DNA of 8,686 nucleotides, from the NCBI GenBank assembly GCA_905204635.1, contig CAJLAN010000058.1, positions 1 to 8,686 on the forward strand, in the 5' to 3' direction. The notes below the pieces were generated by a model that did not search any database, was not told the origin of the DNA, and was given only the letters and a program-made list of their open reading frames with translations. The position numbers and the translations under genes are program-made. Source of the DNA: an uncultured Collinsella sp. (lineage in GTDB: Bacteria > Actinomycetota > Coriobacteriia > Coriobacteriales > Coriobacteriaceae). Below, one piece after another: positions 1 to 6,760 of the stretch; positions within the stretch are counted from its first letter, which is position 1; the number at the start of each line of letters is the position of its first letter.

Positions 1-303
1 TCGGGTGTGGCGCTCGACGATGCCGTGGCGCAGCTTACCGAGCTGGGCTTTAAGCATCTGGTGTATACCGACATCGCGCGCGATGGCATGCAGACGGGCA
101 TCGACGTGGCGGCGTATCGCCATGTGTCCGAGGTCGCGGGCTTTCCCGTCGTGGCTTCGGGCGGTATCTCGACGCTCGACGACATCCGTGCGCTGGCCGC
201 GGTGGGTGAGGGCGCGATTGAAGGTGCCATTACCGGTCGCGCGCTCTACGAGGGCAACTTTACGCTGGTACAGGCGCTGGCCGCCGCCCGAGGGGAGGAG
301 TAG
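1..303 (+). CDS. hisA: HisA, 5'-truncated: phosphoribosylformimino-AICAR-P isomerase
   Basis: This is the last 100 codons of HisA; the beginning lies outside the window. HisA is a cytoplasmic (beta-alpha)8 barrel that performs the Amadori isomerisation of ProFAR to PRFAR, the step immediately before HisF/HisH. The visible part carries the C-terminal half-barrel signatures: [12 protein letters not shown] (with the second catalytic Asp region), the phosphate-binding VVASGGIST loop, and [13 protein letters not shown] near the end. The frame is open from base 1 and stops with TAG. hisF starts 4 nt after the stop codon, so the two genes are clearly co-transcribed and probably translationally coupled. 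The GTG at position 7 is an internal codon, not a start. Identification is firm; the missing part is due only to the window edge. Confidence 0.95.
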   Translation, partial: SGVALDDAVAQLTELGFKHLVYTDIARDGMQTGIDVAAYRHVSEVAGFPVVASGGISTLDDIRALAAVGEGAIEGAITGRALYEGNFTLVQALAAARGEE

Positions 304-306
304 ACC

Positions 307-1073
307 ATGCTTACCAAACGCGTAATTCCCTGCTTGGACGTCAAGGACGGCCGTGTGGTCAAGGGCGTCAACTTTGTGAGCTTGCGCGATGCGGGCGACC
401 CGGTGGAGCTGGCCCGCGCCTACGACCGCGAGGGTGCGGACGAGGTCGTATTTTTGGACATTACCGCGACGAGCGACAACCGTGCGACGACCATCGAGAT
501 GGCGGCGCACGCGGCCGAGGAGCTGGCCATTCCCTACACCGTGGGCGGCGGCTTTCGCGACCTGGCGGGCCTGCCGGTGCCGACAAGGTATCGCTCAACT
601 CTGCCGCCGTGCGCGACCCGTCGCTGATCAGCCAGGCTGCCGCGGCGTTTGGTAGCCAAGCCGTGGTCGTGGCGATCGATGCCAAGCGCGTCGGTTTGCC
701 CGGAGCATCCGGTGCCGACAAGTGGGAGGTTTTTACCGCAGGAGGCCGCAACGCCACGGGCATCGACGCGGTGGCGTGGGCCGAGGAAGCGGCTCGTCGC
801 GGCGCCGGCGAGATCTTGCTGACCAGTATGGATCGCGACGGCACCAAGGCCGGATTTGACCTGGCGCTCACCCGCGCCGTGGCGCGCGCGGTGCCGATTC
901 CGGTGATCGCGAGCGGCGGTGTGGGCACGCTCGAGCATTTTGCCGAGGGCGTGATCGAGGGCGAGGCCGATGCCGTGCTGGCGGCAAGCGTCTTTCACTT
1001 TGGAACCTTCAGCATTCGCCAGGTGAAGGAGTATATGGCGTCGCAGGGTATTCCTGTGAGGTTGGACTTTTAG
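307..1073 (+). pseudogene. hisF: HisF, imidazole glycerol phosphate synthase cyclase subunit, broken by internal deletion and frameshift
   Basis: HisF normally condenses PRFAR with HisH-derived ammonia to give imidazole glycerol phosphate and AICAR. The 5' part is read in the frame of ATG 307 (strong GGGGAGGAG ribosome site at 292-300). It contains [19 protein letters not shown] with catalytic Asp11 and runs to [10 protein letters not shown] (residues 79-88). It then reads 18 unrelated residues and stops at 625-627. The rest of the family sequence continues in another frame from about 573: [28 protein letters not shown] (second catalytic Asp), [28 protein letters not shown], ending at TAG 1071-1073. 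In known HisF proteins 13 residues (39 nt) separate VGGG from GADKVS. Here there are 23 nt, so about 16 nt are missing. Restoring them would give about 260 residues, near normal length. Both halves are well conserved, so the lesion is recent or is an assembly error. No intact HisF can be made from this sequence. Confidence 0.9.
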
Positions 1074-1110
1074 CGCTGCGGCTTTCCGCCCTTCCGGCTC
1101 CAACCCTCCT

Positions 1111-1128
1111 CGCGTACTTAAGTACGCG
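1111..1128. repeat. Perfect 18-bp palindrome in the hisF-hisI gap
   Basis: CGCGTACTTAAGTACGCG is identical to its own reverse complement over all 18 bases. It lies in the 139-nt gap between the hisF stop and the hisI start, a gap much longer than the 3 nt between hisA and hisF. With no spacer in the middle it would make a poor RNA hairpin. There is no T-run after it, so a classical terminator is unlikely. A dimeric protein-binding site or a dispersed palindromic intergenic repeat is more plausible, but the sequence does not decide this. Confidence 0.7.
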
Positions 1129-1202
1129 TCGTCGGGCTTGTCGCTCGGAATCTCGGGCACCTGGACAACCCTCGCCGACCTGTGGGGTTTCGTTTATGAC
1201 TT

Positions 1203-1208
1203 GGGAGA
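1203..1208 (+). promoter_or_regulatory. Ribosome binding site that fixes the hisI start
   Basis: GGGAGA sits 4 nt before ATG 1213 and directly before the tandem ATG at 1210. The spacing favours 1213. It argues against the in-frame TTG/GTG extension reaching back to 1138, which would encode a leader unlike HisI and would cross the sequence next to the palindrome. Confidence 0.6.
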
Positions 1209-1212
1209 AATG

Positions 1213-1542
1213 ATGACTGAGGTAATAGAAGCGTCTGATCTTACGTACGACGCCCGTGGGCTGATTCCTTGTGTGGTTCAGCAGTATGACACCGGCGAGG
1301 TGCTTATGGTTGCCTGGATGAATGAGGAATCGGTGGGGCTGACGCTCAAGACCGGTACCACGTGGTTTTGGAGCCGCAGTCGCCAGGAGCTCTGGAACAA
1401 GGGCGTGACGAGCGGCAATATGCAAGCGGTCAAGGAGCTCTGGGCCGACTGCGATAGCGATACGCTGTTGGTCAAGGTTGACTCTCCGGGCCCGGCTTGC
1501 CACACCGGCAACCGTACCTGCTTCTTTAAGAAACTCGCGTAG
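1213..1542 (+). CDS. hisI: HisI, phosphoribosyl-AMP cyclohydrolase
   Basis: HisI hydrolyses the adenine ring of phosphoribosyl-AMP to ProFAR, the third step of histidine synthesis, in the cytoplasm. The 109-residue product is the usual size of the single-domain enzyme. It shows the family core: [25 protein letters not shown] (17-40), [20 protein letters not shown] (50-69), and the metal-binding region [12 protein letters not shown] (78-89) followed by [12 protein letters not shown] (93-104). These include Asp79, Asp81 and Asp83, and the Zn cysteines 80, 96 and 103. ATG 1213 was chosen for ribosome-site spacing; ATG 1210 in the same frame is a near-equal alternative. hisE follows after 45 nt with its own ribosome site, so HisI and HisE are separate proteins rather than the HisIE fusion of enterobacteria. 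Confidence 0.95.
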   Translation: MTEVIEASDLTYDARGLIPCVVQQYDTGEVLMVAWMNEESVGLTLKTGTTWFWSRSRQELWNKGVTSGNMQAVKELWADCDSDTLLVKVDSPGPACHTGNRTCFFKKLA

Positions 1543-1587
1543 GGCGGGCGCTCGATTAGACGCTCGGCCACCAGAAAGGATTGAACT

Positions 1588-1905
1588 ATGGGTGTGCGCA
1601 CCGCAAACGTTCAGGATGGAAATATCGGTGAGACGCTGACAGGTCTGGCCGAGGTGATTCACGGTCGTCGTGATGCATCGCCGCAGGAGAGCTATACCGC
1701 GCGTCTGCTGACCGACGTCGAGGATGAGCTGCTCAAGAAGCTTGCCGAGGAGGCGAGCGAGGTGATCATGGCCTGCAAGGATAACGATCACGACCACATC
1801 CGCTACGAGGCCGGCGACCTGGTCTACCACCTGCTCGTGACGCTTGAGCGCTACGGTATCACCCTCGACGAGCTTGCCGGCGAACTCAACGCCCGCCGTC
1901 ACTAG
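1588..1905 (+). CDS. hisE: HisE, phosphoribosyl-ATP pyrophosphatase
   Basis: HisE cleaves phosphoribosyl-ATP to phosphoribosyl-AMP and pyrophosphate, the second step of histidine synthesis, supplying the HisI substrate. The 105-residue all-alpha protein belongs to the MazG-like superfamily. The metal-binding pattern is visible as KKLAEEASEVIMA (50-62, Glu54/55/58) and YEAGDLVYHLLV (73-84, Glu74 and Asp77). Start ATG 1588 has AAAGGA 7 nt upstream. It is the last gene on the + strand before the convergent histidinol phosphatase gene, and so the probable end of the histidine operon. Nothing in the sequence looks damaged. Confidence 0.95.
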   Translation: MGVRTANVQDGNIGETLTGLAEVIHGRRDASPQESYTARLLTDVEDELLKKLAEEASEVIMACKDNDHDHIRYEAGDLVYHLLVTLERYGITLDELAGELNARRH

Positions 1906-1933
1906 TCATTTGGGACGTTCTTAAACGACTAGT
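1901..1933. repeat. ACTAGTC / GACTAGT inverted repeat between convergent genes
   Basis: Seven-base arms ACTAGTC (1901-1907) and GACTAGT (1927-1933) are perfectly complementary around a 19-nt spacer. The spacer contains TGGGACGTTCTT. The left arm overlaps the hisE stop codon and the right arm overlaps the stop codon of the minus-strand gene. It fills the whole 27-nt gap between the two convergent genes and could act as a bidirectional end-of-transcript structure. However, the stem is AT-rich and no T-run follows it, so terminator function is only a guess. Confidence 0.5.
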
Positions 1934-2844
1934 TAGGCGAGGGGCGTGGACTCCCATTCTCCGGTGAGGTGGGGGATGTCGAAGGTTCTATAACCGCAGT
2001 CGTAGGCGTGGGCCTGGGCCTCGCGGATGATCCAGCAGATATCACAGGCGCGGTGCGCGTCCGAGCCAAAAGTGATCGGCACCTCGGCATGGGCAAAGCA
2101 GCGCAAAAGACCGGTTGCGGGGTAGTAGTCGTCGAGCCCCTTGCGCGGTGCGGCGGTCGAGACCTCAACGCGGCGGCCCGTATCGTGCGCGCACTCGGCC
2201 AACTGCTGCCAAAACGGTGCGGGGTCAAAGTCGGGCGCAAAGCCTTCCTTCGAAAAGCGCATGACCAGGTCGGGGTGAGCCATCACATCAAAGTTGAGCG
2301 GGCTCTCGCAGGCGCGGCACCAGTCATCGACATAGCGCTCCCACACGCCGCGCACGCCTAAGTTTTCCCAAACATGCAGATTGGCGTCATCGTCGATCCA
2401 GCCGCAGCGCGAATCGGGCGTATCGGGACGAGCGACGTCCTCCGTCCCCGCCGTGCCCGCAGCACCTGCCGCAATATCGCCTGGGTTGCCAATCCAATGC
2501 ACGCTGCCCAGGCGCACGACGGCGCCCTGGGACCAGCGCTCAACCAAAGGCTCGCAGCCCTCGTACCAATCGCATTCAAAGCCATAGATAAGCTCGAGCT
2601 CCGGCGCAATCTGCGCGGCAAGCTTGCGAGCATCCTCAAAAGCCAGACGATGTGCCGGCAGGTCGCCCTCGACAACCTGCACTTCGCAGTTGGCATCCAT
2701 GCTGGCGGGTAAGGTGAGGTGGTCGGTCGAGACCATGATCCGGCAGCCAGCGGCCGCGGCAGCGCGGACGTTTTCCTCAAACGAGGCATGTCCGTCCGAA
2801 AACGAGGTGTGGGTGTGGCAATCGACCAGCGGGCAAGCAGACAT
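1933..2844 (-). CDS. hisK: Histidinol-phosphatase, PHP family
   Basis: Predicted to remove phosphate from L-histidinol phosphate, the penultimate stage of histidine synthesis, using the PHP-type metal centre (HisK/HisJ) rather than the HAD-type HisB domain. The 303-residue protein carries all PHP motifs: DCHTHTSFSDG (8-18, His10 and His12), STDH (39-42), GFECD (88-92, metal-ligand Glu90), LGSVHW (112-117, His116), MAHPD (188-192), and GSDAH (260-264) near the C terminus. Start ATG is at 2842-2844, with AAAGGAG a few bases upstream on the minus strand. A Gly/Ala-rich stretch (124-140) between the SVHW and AHPD motifs looks like a variable loop. The gene points towards hisE and ends 27 nt from it, consistent with a pathway cluster transcribed from two promoters. 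The family also contains other phosphoesterases; the his neighbours make the assignment likely. Confidence 0.85.
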   Translation of the reverse strand: MSACPLVDCHTHTSFSDGHASFEENVRAAAAAGCRIMVSTDHLTLPASMDANCEVQVVEGDLPAHRLAFEDARKLAAQIAPELELIYGFECDWYEGCEPLVERWSQGAVVRLGSVHWIGNPGDIAAGAAGTAGTEDVARPDTPDSRCGWIDDDANLHVWENLGVRGVWERYVDDWCRACESPLNFDVMAHPDLVMRFSKEGFAPDFDPAPFWQQLAECAHDTGRRVEVSTAAPRKGLDDYYPATGLLRCFAHAEVPITFGSDAHRACDICWIIREAQAHAYDCGYRTFDIPHLTGEWESTPLA

Positions 2845-2876
2845 GGCAGCTCCTTTGCATTTGGCTAATCCGCTCC

Positions 2877-2882
2877 ATTGTA
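2877..2882 (-). promoter_or_regulatory. Possible -10 element for the histidinol phosphatase gene
   Basis: On the minus strand TACAAT lies about 33 nt before the start codon, inside the near-palindrome CCATTACAATGG (2875-2886). No convincing -35 is seen at the expected distance, where the GC-rich hairpin lies. The call rests on the hexamer alone. Confidence 0.25.
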
Positions 2883-2889
2883 ATGGCGC

Positions 2890-2920
2890 GGCCCCCGATG
2901 CGACGAGCGCACCGGGGGCC
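2890..2920. promoter_or_regulatory. GC-rich hairpin upstream of the histidinol phosphatase gene
   Basis: GGCCCCCG (2890-2897) pairs perfectly with CGGGGGCC (2913-2920). Inside it, TGCG (2899-2902) pairs with CGCA (2908-2911), leaving one A/C mismatch and a 5-nt loop. That is 12 base pairs, 10 of them G-C. No T-run follows on either strand, so it is not a standard terminator. Lying 46-76 nt before the minus-strand start codon, it may be in the mRNA leader or be a protein-binding site. Confidence 0.5.
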
Positions 2921-2965
2921 GAAATCGACTGGAAAGGGTGCGCGGTGCGGCTCTACTCCAATACA

Positions 2966-3020
2966 TGTACATCAGCCTCCAAAAGCTGCAAAAAATGACA
3001 TGTTTGGAGGCTGACGTACA
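2966..3020. repeat. Long near-perfect inverted repeat (18-nt arms)
   Basis: The left arm TGTACATCAGCCTCCAAA (2966-2983) and right arm TTTGGAGGCTGACGTACA (3003-3020) are complementary at 17 of 18 positions. The only mismatch is A2971 against C3015. The 19-nt spacer (2984-3002) is A-rich. No T-tract follows on either strand. It lies about midway in the divergent intergenic region, 112 nt before the LarC2-type start and 122 nt before the histidinol phosphatase start. Possible roles are an operator for a dimeric regulator, a structured leader, or a small non-autonomous repeat; the sequence does not choose between them. Confidence 0.75.
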
Positions 3021-3115
3021 CGTTTGGATGGGGGCGAGGGCGGCGACGGACGAAAGTCACGCTTGTGCCACGTCCGATGTGCTAGCGTTTGGATGAACAA
3101 AACGAGCCCGCGCGG

Positions 3116-3122
3116 AAAGGAG
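3116..3122 (+). promoter_or_regulatory. Ribosome binding site that fixes the LarC2-type start
   Basis: AAAGGAG lies 9 nt before ATG 3132. The frame is open further upstream to about 3024, but that stretch is low-complexity Gly/Asp/Arg sequence, lies next to the inverted repeat, and does not resemble the family. Confidence 0.65.
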
Positions 3123-3131
3123 CCGGACCGT

Positions 3132-3617
3132 ATGCCATGCGATAGCACATCCCCGCTGTCCCGCGAGACCGATGCGCCCGAAACCATCGTCAAGCTGGAG
3201 TGCGATATTGACGACGCGTCGCCCGAGGTGCTCGCCTACGCTGCCGACCGCCTGCGCGAGGCGGGTGCGCGCGAGGTGCATTGGCTGCCCCTCTATTGCA
3301 AGAAAGGCCGCCCCAGCTGGCAGCTACAGGTAATCTGTGCTCACGAGGATATCGAGCGCCTGCAGACGATTATCTTTTTGGAAACCACGACCAACGGCAT
3401 TCGTCGCCAGGTCATGGAGCGCGTTTGCCTACCACGCCGCTTTGAGCAGGTGACGACGCCATGGGGCGAGGTGTTCGTCAAGGTGGCCACCCTGCCCGAC
3501 GGCAGCGAGCGTGCGGCGCCCGAGTACGAGGACTGTGCCCGTCTCGCCCGCGAGCATAACGTGCCGCTCCAGCGCGTGATGCAGGCGGCACAAGCCGCGG
3601 CACTGCGATTTGAGTGA
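3132..3617 (+). CDS. larC: Stand-alone LarC C-terminal-type protein (nickel-pincer cofactor family, DUF111)
   Basis: The 161-residue protein matches only the C-terminal part of LarC, the cyclometallase that inserts nickel into the pincer cofactor used by lactate racemase LarA and related enzymes. Visible family features are LECDIDDASPEVLAYAADRL (22-41, acidic DIDD), YCKKGRPSW (55-63), FLETTTNGIRR (82-92), LPRRF (100-104), TPWGEVFVKVA (109-119) and APEYEDCARLA (129-139). Full LarC is about 400 residues; in Lactobacillus plantarum it is encoded as larC1 plus larC2 joined by frameshifting. No LarC1 part is seen upstream here, where the region is intergenic, and no larA, larB or larE is in the window. 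It may therefore act with a LarC1 elsewhere or have a different metal-related role. It is followed 56 nt later by yfcE. Family membership is confident; function is not. Confidence 0.8.
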   Translation: MPCDSTSPLSRETDAPETIVKLECDIDDASPEVLAYAADRLREAGAREVHWLPLYCKKGRPSWQLQVICAHEDIERLQTIIFLETTTNGIRRQVMERVCLPRRFEQVTTPWGEVFVKVATLPDGSERAAPEYEDCARLAREHNVPLQRVMQAAQAAALRFE

Positions 3618-3673
3618 CACAGGTTAACGACGCGCCGCACCAATCCCATTAACCCCACCGAAAGGATCTCCCC

Positions 3674-4222
3674 ATGAAATACCTCATCGCCTCCGACATC
3701 CACGGCTCGGCATACTGGGCCGAGCGCCTCTGCGCCGCCATCGAGTCCGAGCAGCCTGACCGCATCGTCCTGCTGGGCGACCTGCTCTACCACGGTCCGC
3801 GCAACGACCTGCCGCGCGATTACGCCCCCAAGCGCGTAATCCCGCTGCTCAACGCCCTGGCCGACCGCATCATCGCGGTGCGCGGCAACTGCGATGCCGA
3901 GGTCGACCAGATGGTGCTCGACTTCCCCGTCATGGCCGACTACGCCACGCTGTTCGACGAGACCGGCCGCGAGCTGTTCCTGACGCACGGCCATGTCTTT
4001 GGCGCCGGCATGCACAACAGCGTTGACCACGCGCCCGCGCTGCCCGAGGGCTCCGCACTCGTCTACGGTCATACGCACATCAAGGTCAACGAGGCAAGCG
4101 AGGCGCACCCGGGCCTGTGGCTCTTCAACCCCGGCAGCGTGAGCATCCCCAAGGACGGCACGCACAGCTGCGGCATCTACGAGGGCGGTACGTTCCGTCA
4201 CGTGATCCTGGAGGAGGAATAA
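3674..4222 (+). CDS. yfcE: YfcE-type metal-dependent phosphodiesterase
   Basis: A 182-residue calcineurin-like metallophosphoesterase of the YfcE/MJ0936 family, close to the usual length. These are cytoplasmic, Mn-dependent enzymes that hydrolyse model phosphodiesters; the natural substrate is not established. All metal-binding motifs are present in order: SDIHG (7-11, Asp8/His10), LLGDLLYHGPRN (33-44, Asp36), RGNCD (70-74, Asn72), LTHGH (103-107) and YGHTH (131-135), then FNPGSVSIPKD (151-161). Cys replaces the more common His/Glu in GN[HE]D, as is usual for this subfamily. GAAAGGA (3660-3666) lies 7 nt before the ATG. mazG begins 2 nt after its stop codon, so the pair is one transcription unit. 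Confidence 0.9.
   Translation: MKYLIASDIHGSAYWAERLCAAIESEQPDRIVLLGDLLYHGPRNDLPRDYAPKRVIPLLNALADRIIAVRGNCDAEVDQMVLDFPVMADYATLFDETGRELFLTHGHVFGAGMHNSVDHAPALPEGSALVYGHTHIKVNEASEAHPGLWLFNPGSVSIPKDGTHSCGIYEGGTFRHVILEEE
4211..4218 (+). promoter_or_regulatory. Ribosome binding site that fixes the mazG start
   Basis: GAGGAGGA at the very end of yfcE is 6 nt before ATG 4225. It rules out the longer in-frame reading back to 4117, which would overlap yfcE by more than 100 nt and adds a 36-residue Arg-rich sequence foreign to MazG. Confidence 0.75.
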
Positions 4223-4224
4223 CC

Positions 4225-5085
4225 ATGGCGCAGCACATGGCTCAGCAAAATGCCGAGGGCTCGCGCGATCTGTCCACGCTGGTAGACGCGTCAGTCGAGC
4301 TGCAGCATCTGGTGCAGACCATCTGGCGTCTGCGTCAGCCCGATGGCTGCCCGTGGGACCGTGAGCAGACGCACCGCAGCATCGGCAAGAACATGATCGA
4401 GGAGGCCTACGAGGCACTCGACTGCATCGAGGCGGACGACGCGGTTCACCTACGCGAGGAGCTGGGCGACGTGCTCATGCAGGTGGTGTTGCATGCGCAG
4501 ATCGCGGCGGACGCCGGCGAGTTCACGCTGGCCGACGTGGCGCGCGATATCGACGCCAAGCTCATTCGCCGCCATCCGCACGTGTTTGGCGATGCGGATG
4601 CCGATAACTCCGACGAGGTGCTCAAGATCTGGGATGAGGTTAAGCTTGCCGAGAAGGCTGCCAAGGACCAGGCCGCGGCGGCGGGCGAGGCTGCGCCCGA
4701 GGGCCTGCTCGACGCCGTGCCCACGCACTTGCCGGCGCTGATGCAGGCTCAGAAGGTGTCGCGCAAGGCGCCTGCCGTGGGCTTTGAGTGGGAGACGGTC
4801 CAGGATGTGTGGGACGAGGTCGCCGAGGAGCGTGCCGAGTTTGAGGCCGAGGCCCCTGGCTCGCCCGAGCGCGAAATGGAGTTTGGCGACCTGCTCTTTG
4901 CCTTGGTCAACGTCGCGCGCAAGGAGGGTATCGACGCCGAGAGCGCCCTGCGCGCCAGCACGGCAAAGTTCCGCCGCCGCTGGGCCGCGATGGAGCAGAT
5001 GGCGGCCGATGCTCACGTGGATCTTGCCGAGCTTTCGACCCACGGCCTCAACGACCTGTGGGATGCCGCAAAGGCGGAGGAGTAA
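4225..5085 (+). CDS. mazG: MazG, nucleoside triphosphate pyrophosphohydrolase
   Basis: MazG hydrolyses canonical and aberrant NTPs to NMP plus pyrophosphate and is regarded as a housecleaning and stress-modulating enzyme in the cytoplasm. At 286 residues it is a full-length two-domain form. Domain 1 has RLRQPDGCPWDREQTH (35-50), IEEAYE (58-63), and REELGDVLMQVVLHA (77-91), giving the EEx2E...Ex2D metal site, then RRHPHVFGD (115-123). An Ala/Glu-rich linker (142-165) leads to domain 2 with KAPAVGFEW (181-189), WDEVAEERAEF (196-206) and EFGDLLFALVNVARK (219-233). Glu and Asp metal ligands appear intact in both domains. The gene follows yfcE with 2 nt between stop and start, and is closed by a hairpin terminator before eno. 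The mazG-eno order is also seen in mycobacteria. Confidence 0.95.
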   Translation: MAQHMAQQNAEGSRDLSTLVDASVELQHLVQTIWRLRQPDGCPWDREQTHRSIGKNMIEEAYEALDCIEADDAVHLREELGDVLMQVVLHAQIAADAGEFTLADVARDIDAKLIRRHPHVFGDADADNSDEVLKIWDEVKLAEKAAKDQAAAAGEAAPEGLLDAVPTHLPALMQAQKVSRKAPAVGFEWETVQDVWDEVAEERAEFEAEAPGSPEREMEFGDLLFALVNVARKEGIDAESALRASTAKFRRRWAAMEQMAADAHVDLAELSTHGLNDLWDAAKAEE

Positions 5086-5089
5086 GACT

Positions 5090-5135
5090 GCGGGAACGAC
5101 GGGCCGACACGCCTTATCGTCCCCGCTAAATTTTT
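5090..5135 (+). terminator. Rho-independent terminator after mazG
   Basis: GCGGGAACGA (5090-5099) pairs with TCGTCCCCGC (5117-5126) at 9 of 10 positions around a 17-nt loop. TAAATTTTT (5127-5135) follows. The structure begins 4 nt after the mazG stop codon and separates mazG from the eno promoter region. Confidence 0.7.
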
Positions 5136-5156
5136 CGAAAATCAAGTGTATCCCTC

Positions 5157-5201
5157 GGCTAACTTAGGGCATAATGCAAAAAGTGCGACATGGCTAACTT
5201 A
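5157..5201 (+). promoter_or_regulatory. eno promoter region with a repeated GGCTAACTTA element
   Basis: GCATAATG contains a -10-like CATAAT at 5170-5175; a clear -35 is not seen. The 10-mer GGCTAACTTA occurs at 5157-5166 and again at 5192-5201, a 35-nt period, flanking the -10 on both sides. GCACC-GAC-GGTGC (5209-5221) could form a small hairpin further down the leader. The enolase start lies about 95 nt downstream of the putative -10, so the mRNA would have a leader of about 90 nt. Confidence 0.45.
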
Positions 5202-5262
5202 CGGAGACGCACCGACGGTGCACGGTCAGCCGGTCGCTTGCATCCACTACGTTTCCAAGTGA

Positions 5263-6564
<1,302 letters not shown>

Positions 6565-6637
6565 GCACGCGGAGGTCGCGGGGGCGGGGAAGACTCGGAT
6601 TTGCCTTGCTCCAGCCGGGCGCTGTTGAGCACCATTG

Positions 6638-6669
6638 GGCGCTGGGCCATATGACTCAGCGCCTTTTTT
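6638..6669 (+). terminator. Rho-independent terminator after eno
   Basis: GGCGCTG (6638-6644) pairs with CAGCGCC (6657-6663), extended by a G-T and a G-C pair, around a short loop and followed directly by six T (6664-6669). It lies 73 nt after the enolase stop. A second GGGCGCTG at 6617-6624 could pair with the same right arm as an alternative left arm. Confidence 0.85.
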
Positions 6670-6708
6670 ATGTCGAGCAAAGGCTGGCGAAGGCGGTGCG
6701 GGCGCTCG

Positions 6709-6717
6709 TGCTATAAC
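6709..6717 (+). promoter_or_regulatory. Extended -10 promoter for divIC-ppx
   Basis: TGCTATAAC is an extended -10 (TGn followed by TATAAC) located 43 nt before the divIC start and 40 nt after the eno terminator. No good -35 hexamer is seen, which is typical of extended -10 promoters. Position between a terminator and the next gene supports it. Confidence 0.5.
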
Positions 6718-6760
6718 TAGAATACTTAGCGCAAACAAACCTCAACCGCACAAGGCGCAC

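Noticed and set aside
541..627. Programmed ribosomal frameshifting in hisF
   Set aside because: No slippery heptamer was seen, and about 16 nt of conserved barrel sequence is missing, so changing frame would not restore a normal protein.
534..1160. 208-codon minus-strand open frame over hisF
   Set aside because: It shadows the conserved 3' half of hisF and starts in the intergenic region beside the palindrome. It is best explained by high GC content.
1009..1902. 297-codon minus-strand open frame
   Set aside because: It is antisense to hisI and hisE and crosses the palindrome and hisF end; no family resemblance.
1912..1920. GGGACGTTC shared with 8631-8639 as proof of a repeat family
   Set aside because: A 9-base match is expected many times by chance in a window of this size; it is kept only as a hint because of its placement next to inverted repeats.
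3622..3654. GGTTAA / TTAACC inverted repeat between the LarC2-type gene and yfcE as a terminator
   Set aside because: Six AT-rich pairs around a 21-nt loop with no T-run is too weak, and yfcE lies close downstream in the same direction.
4117..4224. N-terminal extension of MazG
   Set aside because: It overlaps yfcE extensively and encodes an Arg-rich sequence foreign to MazG; a strong ribosome site supports ATG 4225.
3341..4417. 358-codon minus-strand open frame
   Set aside because: It lies antisense across the LarC2-type, yfcE and mazG genes, all with clear family motifs; the translated sequence matches no recognisable family.
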